A stretch of DNA of 64,000 bases from Mesotaenium endlicherianum (GCA_009602735.1 WELA01012041.1:1-64000); one strand, 5' to 3'; shown: positions 21,715-34,862, counted from the stretch's first letter. Numbers and translations are program-made. Notes: generated from the letters alone by a model not told the origin.

Positions 21715-24700
21715 TTGACAATAACATCAGCCAGACGTCACAGAGCAAGCAAGGAAATAGCTAAAGGAGCAACTTTGAATGAGCTACCAGCAGCTGATGA
21801 GGAGAGAAGGGGAGCTGTCTCATGCCACTTCTCAGTTAAGTCTGGATCTCCCTTTTGTATTCTTGCTGGTTGCATGCTGTACACCCCGAGACGCACACGC
21901 AGTGGGCTCGCATACCAAGAAGAAGTACTGGTGGAGCCGCGATCTCCAGACGCGAGTGTTGAGGCGCGTTCTTCTTTGACTGAAAGTGAGCTTGTAGTTC
22001 TTCCCGACTTATATTTGTCGCCCTCATCACCTCTGCGTGAACGTACCTCTAAGTCTTCTCCTGTGTGTGTGACCGAGCTGTTTGATTCACGCCTCTTTCA
22101 GTTGTAACCTTTGCATAATGGAGATGTGAGTGCACACTACACAGAAGTCCTTAAAGGCGAACATCAGGCTGAGCTCAAAGTGACGTCCTCCGTGGCTAGT
22201 GTTCCCACGGGGCATTTTGATGGGATGCCCTTACCTGCATTGCATTTTGAAGTTGATGCATCGATGGCTATGTTGCATGCTTGTAACCAATGGTTGACCC
22301 ACAATGAATACTTTGCCACTTTACCCACGCATTTGGGAGGAGAGGCATTGCTACTTTATCGCGTTTTAGAGAAGATAGTATCTTCACCATTCCAAACGTG
22401 GTCCTGGTGATCGCCGTTGGTGATGCCGTGCTTGGTGCTAACGCGCCTGTGTCCATAGTAGACCTGCCCATTGCAGATGACCTCGCAGAGCGCAAAGCAG
22501 CGGCATTTGCTGCAGCCACTGCCGCCATTGCTGGCCAGGGTCAAGGGGGGTCTGGGGCAAGATCTGGTCCGTGTGGATGGCGAGGCAAGAGAACCCACCG
22601 GTTTAGGTCCAGCAGAGATGGCGTTGCCCGTCTACGCCAATTTGGTGGCCATCGTCGCACGCGTTGAAGACCGCCATACTCGCATGATACAACGTTGTCA
22701 GCAGCAGGCCGTGTTGGGCATCCTCCTTCCCTTGCATGGTCTCCCTCGTGACGCAGTGCTTGACCACATTGACACTCTTTTTCAGATGTTTTGCAAGCAA
22801 TTCCCCGCTAACTCAAGGGCTCGCTTGGACAAAATCCACAACTTCACACGGGCCTTGCGCGAGACGCCTAACATGACATACGAGCGAGTCCGCAGTTGCA
22901 TGAGGATACTGGATTTTATAACATCGTCACTGACGCTTTTATTAAATTCATGAGCGCCTTATCGGGTACCCTTGTGTTGCGTGCCAGTCGTAACCATCAG
23001 TTGGTCCTCACTAAAGTGCATGAGCGTAGCACTTACGATGTGTGTTTGTGGGCAAAACTGAACAAGGTTGCACAAGCGGCTTTGCAAGCAAAGCATAAGA
23101 CAATTAAGGGGGTGGCGATTGCAGCAAACGCTGTGCAGGTACTCGCTACAAGTTCAGGTACCATGGGGGATGCACCAGCGTCTGCGCCCAAGTGTGCAAT
23201 GCTAGTGTGCGATCACTATCGACAGCGAGGCCACGTGGTCGCCGATCGTTTCCTTCTCTACGCCTAGAAGGCTACTTCCGGGTGGGTATTCCGCCCCCGC
23301 AAAGGCACCGTTCCTCCAAGACTACTCCAGGCACTCTCTTCCAGCACTCTCATTCTACCCTACTGGTCCGGTGTCGTACCAGGCGCAGGGGCATACACCT
23401 CAACGTCAGCACCTTATGCACCTGGGCCTCCCCCAGTTGGATTGCCCAGTTATCCCGCCATGTCTTGTGCACTTGCTTCTTACACTGTTGCTACGTCCTC
23501 CAGGGAAATTCCCGCACATACATATCAGGTCGGATCCACCTCCGCGGGGTCCACTCCGCAGGATTTCTTTATGCGTCAGCAATTGGTTGCGATGCAGGCC
23601 AGCATGCACGACGTTCATCGCCGAGTTGGTTCCCAACCTGATCCCTCCCACTACATGTGGCTCCACCCTGTTTCAGCACGCAGTCCAGCTCCCTCCTATC
23701 TACCCTGGTTCCCACGACCCCCCGACGCTGCCCACTGCAGGTGAGAGGAGCTTCTTGCAGCGACTGCTAAGGGCGTCCATGCTGTCCATAACTGCCACAT
23801 TGCAGGCACTAAGCCCCAAGCCGACCCCTTAGAGAAGCCCGATCATGGTCGTAGTACGGGTCAGTCCCCTTAACTACCACGGTCTTTTGAGGTATTTGAG
23901 CTCGATGATCAGCTAGGACCTGCTCACGCTCGTCTGTTAGTCCCTGTTAGGTCGGAAGCGCGAACGGGTGGGGATTTTGCTGGTACCAACGTCATCACTT
24001 TGGAGGATGTGTTGACTGCCCAATTGTAGACCCAACAAGTTTGCGACCACCTCCGTGCGGCTAGCGCTTTCGTGGAGCGCAATCTGCTGCTTCCCCCGTC
24101 GTATGCTCAAGTGGTCGCCAATCTGCCGCAGCTTGCTCTTACTCCATTGCCTGGTGCCAACAACACCGCCATGCCCTCCGCATTGGCCCTCTTTTTGAGA
24201 GTGCAGCGATGGCTTCCTTGTCGCCTCCGGCCATCGACACCCAAGTGGTTTTACACCTGCCATTGGACCCTCCACCTGTGGGCTTGCCTGTCGTACCATC
24301 GCCTGTGCCGCATTTGCTTACAGCTGCGGTTTTGCCCTACATAGTCACCTCCTATGTCACCTACGCACGCTCTGTAGAACTATATGGGACGTTGACATTG
24401 TTGCTACTCCGGAGTCCATCCCATCTGACGCTCTCTCCTATCCCGCGCACACCTTCCTGCACCATCCCTCAGCCGGCGTCTTAAACACCTCCTCTCCCAC
24501 CAATTTGTCCTCCACCCGCTTCCCAAGTGCGCAAGGTTTTTTTGCTCCCTCCCACGCTGGTAAACATCTCTTCTGTTGTATTAGCGCAGGCGCAAGCTGA
24601 CATCACCGCGGAACTTCTACGACGTTGCACGCTTCTTTCCGATCACACACCCACCACGTCAATCCTTGATGTCCTAGCCTCGCCCATAGCGGCGTACCAT

Positions 24701-25166
24701 GTGACCGTCTCCTTGCCACCAAGCCGTCCTACCGCCTTCCACGATATTTTGTCTTTGTCATCGGCAGTGACATTGGCAGTATCTTCAGTGTCTCCACCAG
24801 CAGCTACTGAGATCCGATTGGCGTTTACTCCTGTGACACCCACAAGTCTAGTTTCAGTTGAATTGTCTTCTACCACTCTGCCCTTTTTTCCCTCACTTCT
24901 CCGAAGTGCATACACACCCAGGTACGTTACCTCCACCTTCTTTCCTCACATTGTTTGAACGACGGCGTGCATTGCCTCGCAACGTGCTGCTAGATAACCG
25001 AGATGTATGTTTTATAATTGATGGTCTGGCTCCACGCATAGTTAATCTCAACACTGATGCCCAGCCTGTTCTCCTTGGTGCAGTCATGTGTAAGAACCTG
25101 AACATCACTCCTCACAATCTTGAGCCTTGCTCCAACGTAGTGTCTACCACTATGTCTGCACCCTGA
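21715..25166 (+). mobile_element. Family II retroelement, copy 1 (gag and protease remains)
   Basis: A decayed coding stretch. Its middle part (about 23970-24130) contains NVITLEDV and NLLLPPSYAQVVA, which reappear in minus-strand copy 2 near 44000-44120 as FVITLEDV and DLLLPPLYAQVVT. Near 25030 it has a protease-type segment, NTDAQPVLLGAVM followed by NLNITPHNLEPC, matching DTGAQLVLL and DLNITADDLEPC in copy 2 and DTGAQPVLI at the end of the window. These shared blocks in the same order define one family with a retroviral-type aspartic protease. It is heavily broken, with many breaks, and old. Reverse transcriptase and LTRs were not found. Confidence 0.6.
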
Positions 25167-26208
25167 CGGTGACATGGGGCAAATTCCAACAGAAATCTGA
25201 GTTGGAAATATAAACAAGTCGGATCAACCAACGGGCGCCGACGAGCAAATATGAGCGGTTGGAATTCCATCTTTACTATTTTATTAATTTCCTCCAGTTT
25301 GTTTTGGCCAAGTTTTAGATGACTTTGCTTCTGACAACAACCAGTTTACTTTCATGTGCATCACAACTTAAGTTGGTCCGGCGAGCACCAAATGGACTGC
25401 TATCAGGTACCTTCAGTGCGGAATATTTTGTAAGTTTGTGTTTGTTAAGATTTGTGATTGTTTCTTGTAATGACATGCTTGCTGCTACTACTCTCACTTA
25501 TTGCTAAATTCGTTAGCATTTGTTTCTTGTTTTACTTATCTTATACTCCTACTACTTTCTGCAACTGCAGATGCTAGCTTTTTGTATGTGCCTACTGCTG
25601 TTGTTTCCCTGTCAGCTGCTACTGAACCTTTGTGCCTGCTACTGCTTGCTCAACGCTCCTACGTGCCTGCTGCTGTTGCACCTCTGTGCTGCTTATTCTA
25701 TGTGCGTGTTGCAGCTTGTTTATTTGTTACTTTGTTCTTGTTGCTGCAGCTGTAAACTTGTTCATGCTGCTGACTTGTTTTTGCTGCTGTTTCTTAGATG
25801 TGACGGCTGCTCATATGTGCTTGCTGATGAAGTCTGTTTCTTACGTGTGATTGCTGCTGCTTGTTCTGTATGCTTTGAAATTGCAGCCTGCTTGTTTCTT
25901 CTTGCTGCTGCAGCCTGCTTTTGCCTGCTGATTTTCCTTGTGTGCTTGGGTATGGTTGCTGCTGCAGGCTGCTTGGCTATTATTGCAGCATTTTGCAATT
26001 GTTGTCTGCTTGTCAGTGCCTGCTACTGCTCCTAGTAAACTGTCTGTTTTTGTTGCTGCAGGCTGATCTATAAAGTGTCTGCTTGCTGCTGCTTCTTATC
26101 TGTGTTTGCTGCACCTGCTGCTTCTTCTATGTGCTTGCTTGTAGGCCGCAGCTTTTTTCTCTATGCCTGCAGCTGTAGTGATTCGAGTTATAATATTTGT
26201 TTGCATAT
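25167..26208 (+). repeat. TGC/CTG-rich low-complexity region
   Basis: Between about 25540 and 26150 the + strand is dominated by TGCTGCT, TGCTTGT and TGTGCTTGC words without a fixed period, giving false leucine- and cysteine-rich frames in several phases. It ends just before the 5' LTR at 26209. 25167-25540 shows nothing recognisable. Confidence 0.65.
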
Positions 26209-26925
26209 TATAATGAATCAGTATATTGGTTGATATAATAATCATTTAAATAATAGCTAAATAAGTTCAGCCTGCTGAACTCTGGTTAATATTCTGTCTG
26301 CTGGACTTTATGATAATATCAATTAGATGACTCAACCGGAAGCAGCAGGCTGAAGTCAACTGAAGTCAGCTTGCTGACACATTCTTTGACAGCCAGCTGA
26401 ATTTCGTACTCGGTAGCAGCGAACTGCCTAGATATATAATTAAGTGTGGTATGCTAGATGAATGGCCAGATGGCATCCCTAGGATAGATGGCAATTCGGG
26501 ATGATGGGAGATGGTGGTGGATTTGGTTAACCGAGGTCCTGCCAGCGTGGTTAACTCCTGGGTAGGCGGTGCCATCGCACTTGTCGTTGAACAGTTAACT
26601 CATTCAATGTACATATGCTAGGTAATGCTTTCGAGTTCGGCAATTGGAAACGAGGCCAACTCTCTTGTACAGATTACTCAGAAAGATCTGAATCCAAGGC
26701 GAGAAGCCCTTGATATGCATTGTCTTCTAGCCTTGCTTATGTATGAGTTTACTGATTGCATTATCAATGCTAGTTTACTTGCATTTGACTAGTGAGTATT
26801 GTCCACTGCTAGTGTGTTGTCTTTTATTGTTTAATGAGTTAACAGAAAATACCATAAAGATTACTTGATGATATTAAGGTCTTCATTAATTATTAATCGC
26901 CTATTTGGTAAGTTGATTCATTTCA
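26209..26925 (+). repeat. 5' LTR of chromovirus A copy 2
   Basis: A 717-bp LTR aligned end to end with those at 4973, 53977 and 62076; it ends ATTCATTTCA. It is followed at 26927 by TGGTATTGGAGCAG, one change from the primer-binding sequence of the 53977 element and close to the TGGTATCAGAGC complement of initiator methionine tRNA. Confidence 0.9.
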
Positions 26926-26958
26926 GTGGTATTGGAGCAGTTATCGCAGTCTTCGTTG

Positions 26959-28420
26959 TATGGTAAGGACAAGGTCTCAAACTAGCAACTCCCGAGACAT
27001 GGAGATCCAGGATAACAAGAATGTCGAAAACCAAGCTGAAAGCCATGTAGCGGGAACCCGTACCTACTCTGAAGCAGTGGCGGATACTGCAGCTAGAGAA
27101 GCTGCAGAAGAGGCAGCTGCTGTTGCTGCGGTTGCAGCACAACAGGCCGTAGAGGCGAGGGTCAGATTAGAAGCTGTACGATTAGCAAAAGCTACTGATG
27201 ATACAGATGGAGGGAAGGACAGCCAGCGAACGAGCGCACTGTAGAGGAACTTATGGCAACAAGGGCCAATGTTCTGAACCCACCTCCGGCTGTACAACTC
27301 AATGTACCCCTAGGTCAAATTTGTGACCGGCTGAATGCGGCAGAAATTGCTGCTGCAGAAGCGAGAGGGACTACTGGGGACACTCCTCAGCGAGTGGATG
27401 CCACTGCTGCTGCTGCAGTTGCTAGACTCCCACCTCAGAGTGTAGATTTGGGAGCATTGTTTGTGCAAATGCAATCGCAAATGGAGAGCATGTATCAGTC
27501 TCAACAGGAGGACAAAAGAATCATGATGTCCCTGCTGCAGGACAGAGACCACCTGGGTTCTTCAACCACTGGTGGTGGTGGCAGAGGGCCTAGTAAGCCT
27601 AAACCAAAACCTCCCCAGGACTATGATCCTGAGGGAAACAGAAAGTATTACCTGATCAAGTTTCTCGCTGATGTTGAGCAGTGGCTGGTGAACTACCCAG
27701 AGCTGCAGGATTACGAGAAGGTCAGGCACACTGGTGCTCTACTGAAAGGCAGTGCAGCAGACTGGTGGCTCTATTGGAAAGTAGAGCGTAAGGCTCAGCA
27801 ACTCAGTGACCCTACTTGGGTAGATTTTGTCGAGAAACTGCATGAGAAATTTGATGTCATCAATCAGCAGGAAAAAGCTATCTATGCAATGATCTCCTTC
27901 ACACTGAAGCAGACCACTTCGGTTGCTGAGTTTGCTCAAAAGTTCCAAGAGAACATGATGAAAAAGCCCGACTTGCCAGAGCAGTATAGAATAGCACACT
28001 TCAGGTATGGCTTGAAATCCGAGGTCTCAGGTCATTTTGCTGAAAAGAAATATGAGAAACTGGCTGACTTTATCCAGGATGCTGATGCCTAGGATCAGCA
28101 GCAGTTCAATCTCAAGCGCCAGGGTAATGCTTTGGTGTCTAAGATTGTCAAAAAGCCCTACGGTTCCTACAATGCAATTGAAGGACACCAGGCTATGGAT
28201 GATCAGGGTGATGAGTACGAGTATGAATATTATGCTATACAGTCTAGAGGGAGAGGTGGTTACTCTCGAGGTGGCTATGGAAGAGGTGGTGGTAGGACTA
28301 AGCCGAGGCCAGGCTCAGCAAAGTCTGTTTGCTTCCATTGCCAGCAAATGGGCCACTTCAGAGAGCGTGTCCAGTCAAGCACCTTCCAAAGGTCGAGAGA
28401 AAGGACCATCCTTTAAAAGA
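26959..28420 (+). pseudogene. gag: gag of chromovirus A copy 2
   Basis: The capsid and nucleocapsid region. It starts MVRTRSQTSNSRDME, passes through an alanine-rich coiled segment, then a retrotransposon capsid domain ([28 protein letters not shown]), an RGRGGYSRGG box and the remains of a zinc knuckle (CFHCQQMGHF). It is broken. Confidence 0.85.
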
Positions 28421-28500
28421 CAACAGCAGTCAGTAATCCAGTCTACTGACTGTGAGGATGCTAGAGATAGTGATTCGTCACTAGCTGCCCTCGCAGCAGG

Positions 28501-29943
28501 TATTATGGGTCCTGCTGAACTGGATTCACTATGCACGCCTGACAACCAGATAAAGGAGACCATCAACAATATAGACGACCAGAGAGTGCACACTCTGGCT
28601 AATCTTGTTCCACCTGATGTGCAACATTTCTTTGCTAAGTCAGGAGATCAATGCGAAAGTCAGGAAAAGACAGTCCCCCCTATCCTACTGCATAGCATGA
28701 TTGCAGGTAGGAAGGTGAGGGCATTTGTTGACGGAGGGGCGTCACATACGTTTATCCATAAGGACTTAGTTAAGCGGCTAAGGCTGCCTACTGTCACCCA
28801 AGGGAATAGAAAAATATTCCTTGGAGATGCCTCAAGTATCCCGGGAGGAATTATTAACAAGCGCATTGAGGTCGAGTTAGGTTCTGGCATTGCTGTTCTA
28901 ACTGAAACGCTTACATTTGAGGTACTCAACACCAGCTTTTATGATGTCGTGCTAGGCAGGTCCTGGCTTAATAGACATCAAGCTGAAGTGTGTTGGAGCA
29001 GGGGTACAGTTGAAGTGTGAGGAGCCAGTGATGGGCAGACTAACTTGGCACCCACCAGTGCTCTTCCTCTTGTCTTGTATGGATGGCAAATGAAGGAAAA
29101 GAACAGGCTTCCAGAAGGATGCGAATTGCTGAATGCAATGGAGTTCATCAACAGTTGGAACCAAAAGGAAGATAGAATGTTCTGTCTGCTGCTAAGAGAG
29201 GTACCTCCTCCACCGGAAGAAGTGGTTGAGAAAAAGGTGAGCCCTCCGGAGCACCTTAGTGCTGCAAAAATTGTTGCTCAGTATGCTAATGTTTTTAATA
29301 TGCCTCCAAGACTCCCCCCTAAGAGGGAAGTAGATCATAGTATTGATCTATTACCCGGGAGTCAACCACTCTGGCAACGCTGTTATGGCTTGTCTTATGT
29401 GGAGAGCGGAGAGTTGAAAACACAAATTGCAGAGCTTGAGGAAAGTGGTTATATTTCCCCCAGTAAATCACCTTATGGTGCACCCATCTTATCTGTTAAG
29501 GAAAAGGATGGAAGTATGCGGATGTGCGTTGACTATTGAGCTCTTAACGAAATTACAGTAAAGAACAAGTATGCTTTACCCAGAATCGAGGACTTGCTTG
29601 ATACTCTGTTGGGTGCAAGAGTGTTTAGTAAGATAGATCTCAAGAGTGATTATCATCAAATCATAAGTGCTGAGGGGATATGAACACAAGACTGCCTTCC
29701 GCACATGTTATGGACACTGTGAGTTTAATGTGATGCCATTTGGACTGACTAATGCTCCTGCAACCTTCATGGGTGCTATGAATGACATTTTCAGACCCTA
29801 CTTGGATAAGTTTGTGCAAGTCTTCCTGGATGATATTTTAGTTTTCTCTAAAAATTCAACTCAGCATGCTGAACACTTAAAGACGGTCATCGACACTCTG
29901 AGAAGAAATCAATTGTTTGCTAAAATGAGAAAGTGTGATTTCT
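28501..29943 (+). pseudogene. pol: pol 5' part (protease, RT) of chromovirus A copy 2
   Basis: The protease motif [10 protein letters not shown] near 28725 is followed by the linker and the RT fingers and palm (FLDDILVFS near 29825). It is cut by the piggyBac insertion at 29948 and continues after 32580. It is broken, with several breaks. Confidence 0.88.
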
Positions 29944-29947
29944 TCAA

Positions 29948-32580
29948 TACTAGGTATCCCATCGGACCATATATGGTCCTCGGACCATACATGGTCTAGC
30001 TAACCCTCATTTTTCAGCGCTGACCTCCAGGGTGCTACAGTTGACCAAATGGTACAATCTATGGCTCGAACGAACCGTACAGACTTGAACCTTAGGCCAA
30101 AAAATGCAAAATGGTCTTTCGATCATTAACGACAAAGTTAGAGTCAAAAGAGTGACGTTCAAAGTTCAGGTTCACAGCGAAATTTCAAGTGAAAAGTCTG
30201 TCACACCCGAGGTCACTAAAAAGCTCTTAGAGCCATGGCTTCTTCTTCAAATGCGCCAAAAATTGTTGTGGGTGGTAAATTACTCATCCCTGCCACCTTC
30301 TGGGGAGATGCATGGGCGAAGAAGACATTTGGACACTATTACATAGAGTTTTCTTAGTCGGAATTGTGAGAAAAGAGGTTGTGAGGACTAAAAAGGAGAA
30401 CTCATGGCTCATAGAAGTGTTGTATGACAAAGAAAAGAAGCAATGGGAGGCATGGCAGGTCTGGCAGTACCTATCTACTGTGCGTGAAGAGTCCTGGTTT
30501 TATTCCGAGTCGCATGTAGTTCGTTTTGGCTCGATTTCCTCAGGGGCCTCTTTACTTGCAAATTCTAGGGAGGCTAGCAGTCAAGGTCTGATTTCTTCCT
30601 CCCAAGACCCGAACGATGACTTCCAGCCAAGGTCTAATGATGCTGATGAGAAGGAGGAGGAGGAGGAGGAGGAGGAGGACGAGGATACTATGAGGAAGAA
30701 GGGCAGGCCTAACACCAAAAAGGGTAAGCAGGTGTTGCTTACTGTTCCTATAGATAGAAATGAGAAAAGGGAGAGGAGGACGAAGGCCAAACTAAGTCAG
30801 AAGAAGAGGACTAGCAGCAGGTATAAGAAGGTTGCAGGTGTCAGTGATGAGGTGCAGCATTCCTCTGATGGTGAGCTGGAAGAAGAAGGAGATCCCCTGG
30901 AGGAGGAGCACCTTCGGGAAGGTACAGCTGAGAAGGAGTACCATTGGAGACCTCCAATTCACGGTGAGAAGTAACCATGGAGGCAGCAGCCAGGTGGCTC
31001 TTCAACCTCTGGACTGAGAGGTGTCAATCCTAAAACATTTCTAAAGTACACTCCCTTTGCTGTGCTGTGCCTATTCATAGGCATAGATCAATTTGAACTG
31101 TTTGTCAATGAGACAAATGCATATGCAAACTTGCACAAGGCCAAAGATTGAAAGCCAGTTACTCTCACTGAGATGGTTGTTTGGCATGGCCTTTACCTTG
31201 CCATGGCCCTGAACCCTCTGCCTAGAATACCTTATTATTGGAAGTCTATGGTCTATGGTTTGGCAAGACAAGATGCTAGTGCACTTTCTGTCCACAGCTG
31301 CTGGTCTTGAGGTGAAGGAAGTTGAGAGGAGGCAGAGTGATGGGAGTTTGAAGACCATAAGTGCTCCACACATTGTGGTGCACTACAACAAACACAAAGA
31401 TGATGTCGATCAATTCGACAAAGTCTGTCTGAGAAATAACTATTCTGTCGAGAGTGCTGCTGTAAGCTTCAAGTGGTAGCATAAACTATATTGGGGTCTG
31501 TTTGATGCTGCCCTGGCCAATGCCTACATCCTGTACAACCTGACCCATCCTAAGAGTGATAGGTATCCCTTCATGTTAGATGTTGTCGCGGAGATGACAG
31601 ACTTTCATGATCCACATGAAGGGAGGCGCTTTCGCTGGAGTGCGGGGCGGGTTGGAATGGACAGGTTCCTAGGGAGACACTTCCCTGAGCACGTTCCAGG
31701 AGGCTCTAGACTAGGGTGTGTAGTGTGCAGGAGCAAGCTGTATGACCTAGGCCATGAGAAGAGTAAGGTGAGGCCTAGCTATTGATGCGCGACGTGTGGA
31801 GTAGCGCTTTGCCCCGCGCCTTGCTTTGAGGAGTACCATACCAACAGGCACATAGCACATGTAGATAATGGCCCCTACAGGCTGCGTAGCACTAACAAGT
31901 AGGACTGTAGAGTAGAGGAACTGCAACAAAAACATATATGAAAGACATTGTGCTCCATAAACAATTCAGCTTCATGTGTGCAAAGCTGTCGATTCTGCGA
32001 TATTTTGCATTTAATAATTTATTTTTAATCATTTTAATTCATTATTTTGTATATGAATATTATTTTGTAAGTAAAGTAAGACCTTACTTTCAAGCTCCAC
32101 TTTACAGATTACTATTTGCATGTGTAAAGACAAAATTATGAATTAATAACTGTGATGCTTTGTTGCATGAGGCACTAAAAAGTACGAAAAATACCTGGAC
32201 CCCATATGGTCCACTAAGTACAGAGTTTGCCTTCACAAAGCTACTGATTAGAATGAAGTAAAATCTGTTTCATATGATAGGTAAGACAGATGCCTACTCC
32301 ATATTGAATCAACAACTACTGGTTCAAATCCAAACTCATAGTGTGTGAAGTCAAAGTTGGCCCTATTTGCTCGTTTCTTGTTACCGTACACACTTTGTAA
32401 GGAAAGTACACCTTACCTTTCCGAAAATTGCGGGCCACATGGCCATTGCAATACCTTGTGATGTATGCTCTTCAATGATCTATCACACATAGTCATAGCT
32501 TCAGTGGTTATTTCAATATAATGTGACTTAGGGGGTGCATTATTGGACCACATATGGTCTTTTCCTTGGGAGACCTAGTG
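29948..32580 (+). mobile_element. piggyBac-type DNA transposon, non-autonomous
   Basis: 2633 bp inserted in the RT region of chromovirus A copy 2. The outer ends are inverted: the left reads TACTAGGTATCCCA and the right, on the other strand, CACTAGGTCTCCCA. The flanks are TCAA (29944-29947) and TTAA (32581-32584), and the uninterrupted copies read TTTAAGGAAAG here. This is the TTAA duplication of the piggyBac superfamily with one base changed on the left. Palindromes GGACCATATATGGTC and GGACCATACATGGTC lie just inside the left end, with like motifs near 32194 and 32544, possibly transposase-binding sites. The transposase gene inside is damaged. Confidence 0.88.
30236..31902 (+). pseudogene. 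piggyBac transposase remnant
   Basis: DDE transposase of the piggyBac family, decayed. An N-terminal start MASSSNAPKIVVGGKLL near 30236 shifts frame around 30333 into a frame (to 30974) holding an acidic run. NPKTFLKYTPFAVLCLFIG near 31030 opens the core, with a stop near 31150. The text goes from RIPYYWKSMV straight to WQDKMLVHFLST near 31260, so the central catalytic segment, which normally holds the first two aspartates, is missing. The C-terminal core (YNKHKDDVDQFDK near 31385) keeps the third aspartate; a stop lies near 31480. A RING-like C-terminal cysteine-histidine region follows (CVVC, then CATCGVALCPAPCFEEYH) with a TGA between its halves at about 31784. It cannot make an active transposase. 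Confidence 0.85.
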
Positions 32581-34862
32581 TTAAGAAAAGTATTGAATTC
32601 TTAGGCCACGTCGTCAGTAAAGTAGGCATCAATGTGGATCCTAAGAAAGTCCAGACCATAAGGGACTGGCCAGTGCCACAGTCTGTCTCTGAAGTTAGAT
32701 CTTTCCGTGGGTTGGCTAACTACTACAGGAGATTTATTGAGAATTATTCTATAAAGGCCAGTGAACTGACTGACCTTACTAAGAAAGACGTAGGGTATGT
32801 GTGGGGGGAAGAGCAGCAGGCTGCCTTCCAGACCCTTAAAGATGCTCTCTGTTCTGCCCCAGTCCTAGCCGTGTATGACCCCAGCAAACCTGTGCAGGTG
32901 GTTACTGATGCTTCTGACTTTGCCATGGGTGCTATTTTGTTGCAGCCTGCTGACGAAACCACAAAGGATGGTAAGGTACGGCAGGAGTGGCACCCTGTGC
33001 TGTATGAGTCTATGAAATTCAACCCAGCTGAAATTATCTATTCTGTGCATGATAAAGAGCTGCTTGCTATCATCCATGTGCTCAAACAGTGGAGAGCATA
33101 CTTACATGGTAAAGCTTTTAAGGTGATCACAGATCATCTAGCTCGGACTCACTTTCAGAAGAAGTCCTAGCTGCCCAAGAGGGAGAACCGCTGGAGCCAG
33201 GTGATGGAGCAGTCTCAAGTCCAGATTGACTACAAACCAGGGAAGGTGAATCGTGCTGATGCACTCTCTAGAAGGCCTGATTTGCAAGAAAGGAACTTCA
33301 TTCAGCATGCTGTAGCTAAAGTCCTCTGCGCACTCACTTCACTAAAGATGAAAAAGTCCTTCCTTGATCAACTTAGGAAAGCCTACCTTTCTGACCCAAC
33401 ATTTGAGCCCAGCCCCACTAATGGTGTGTGTCCTGCTACTGCACTCGGGTACAGGCTTAAGGGAGGGGTCTGGGTGACTGAAACCACTTCAAGCAGGCTG
33501 AGTTGGTCATTCCTAATAACTTGGAACTAAGGTCCCTTTTACTGAGTCAAGAACATGACAATTTACTGGGTGGGCATTTGGGGCTGGCCAAAACTGTTGG
33601 CAAAGTGGCAAAATATTATCATTGGAATGGACTACCTCGGGAGGTCTTGAAATACATTAGGTCTTGTGATCAGCGTCAAAGAAATAAGTCTAGGCACACA
33701 CCACCCGGGGGGTTGTTACAACCACTACCCATCCCAGCTGGACGCTGGGAAAAAATATCCATGGACTGGGTGGTAACACTACCAAGAATTGCCAATGGGC
33801 ATGATTCGATCTTGGTAGTCGTGGATAAACTGACAAAAATGGTCATTTTCATCCCCACAACTGTCAAAGTAAGTGCACTCAAAACTGCGAGACATTTCTA
33901 CCAACAACCATGTAGTATGCCAGCAAGGGCTACTCTCTAATATCATCTCAGACAGAGTCTTGAAATTTACCTCTAAATTTTGGAGAGCTTTAATAGGGTT
34001 AATGGGAGTCAAACAGCTGCTCAGCACAGCAAACCACCGTCAGACTGATGGGCAGACTGAAAGAACTAACCGAGTTCTGCAAGAGGTGCTGAGAGCATAT
34101 ATTAACCAAAAACAAGATAATTGGGATGACTTGTTGCCTCAAATTCAGTTTGCGGTCAACACTGCGGTGCACGCTTCAACGGAAAAGACCCCTTTTGAAA
34201 TCAGTCTAGGTAAAGTCCCTAAGTCTCCTGTAGATGTGCTAGGGGAATCTTCCACTCACCCTGAGGGGATCGACAATCCCATGTCTCTCCAGTTAACTCA
34301 AGATTTTGCCAACACCTTGTCAGAAGTCCAGTCAAATCTGCACAAAGCCCAAGAAAATCAACAAAAACGCGCTAATCAACACCGTTGAGAGTTGACATTT
34401 TATAAGAGCGATTTGGTCAAACTGCATTTTCAACACCTGTACCTACCTGGTGTGGTCAAGAAAAAGCTGGGTCCAGTCTGGGTCGGTCCATATTCAATGG
34501 TGCGCCGTGTCGGTCAAAATGCTTACAAACTGAACATGTCAGCGGATTACAAGGGTAACCCAGTCTTAAATGTCTTCTTCCTGGAACCGTACATCAAAGG
34601 TGACACACTGTTCACGGGTCGGTTACCTGTCCAACCGAGACCGGTCCCGGCTGTCAGGGATGGTGTCCTTGAAGAATATGAGATCGAGGACATTTTAGAT
34701 GCTCAATCTGTCCGTCGATCATCTAAATATGTCATGAAATACCTCGTCCGATGGAAGGGTTACGATGCCTCGGGGGACACTTGGGAATTTAAAGACCAGC
34801 TGACCAATGCCAAAGGGGCGTTGAAATGGTTCCACCTTTGGGCGGCTGGGGCACCTTCCTAA
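32581..34862 (+). pseudogene. pol: pol 3' part (RT end, RNase H, integrase, chromodomain) of chromovirus A copy 2
   Basis: Resumes right after the piggyBac target site with [11 protein letters not shown] and continues through RNase H ([16 protein letters not shown] near 32896), integrase ([10 protein letters not shown] near 34040), the GPY/F module (GPVWVGPYSMV) and a chromodomain (YLVRWKGYDASGDTWEF near 34740). It is broken, with several breaks. Confidence 0.9.

Noticed and set aside
24643-24936. Minus-strand frame opposite family II copy 1
   Set aside because: No domain; the shared blocks with the other copies are on the plus strand.
25501-26035. Hydrophobic leucine/cysteine-rich frames resembling a membrane protein
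   Set aside because: They come from TGC-rich low-complexity DNA, with similar frames in several phases.
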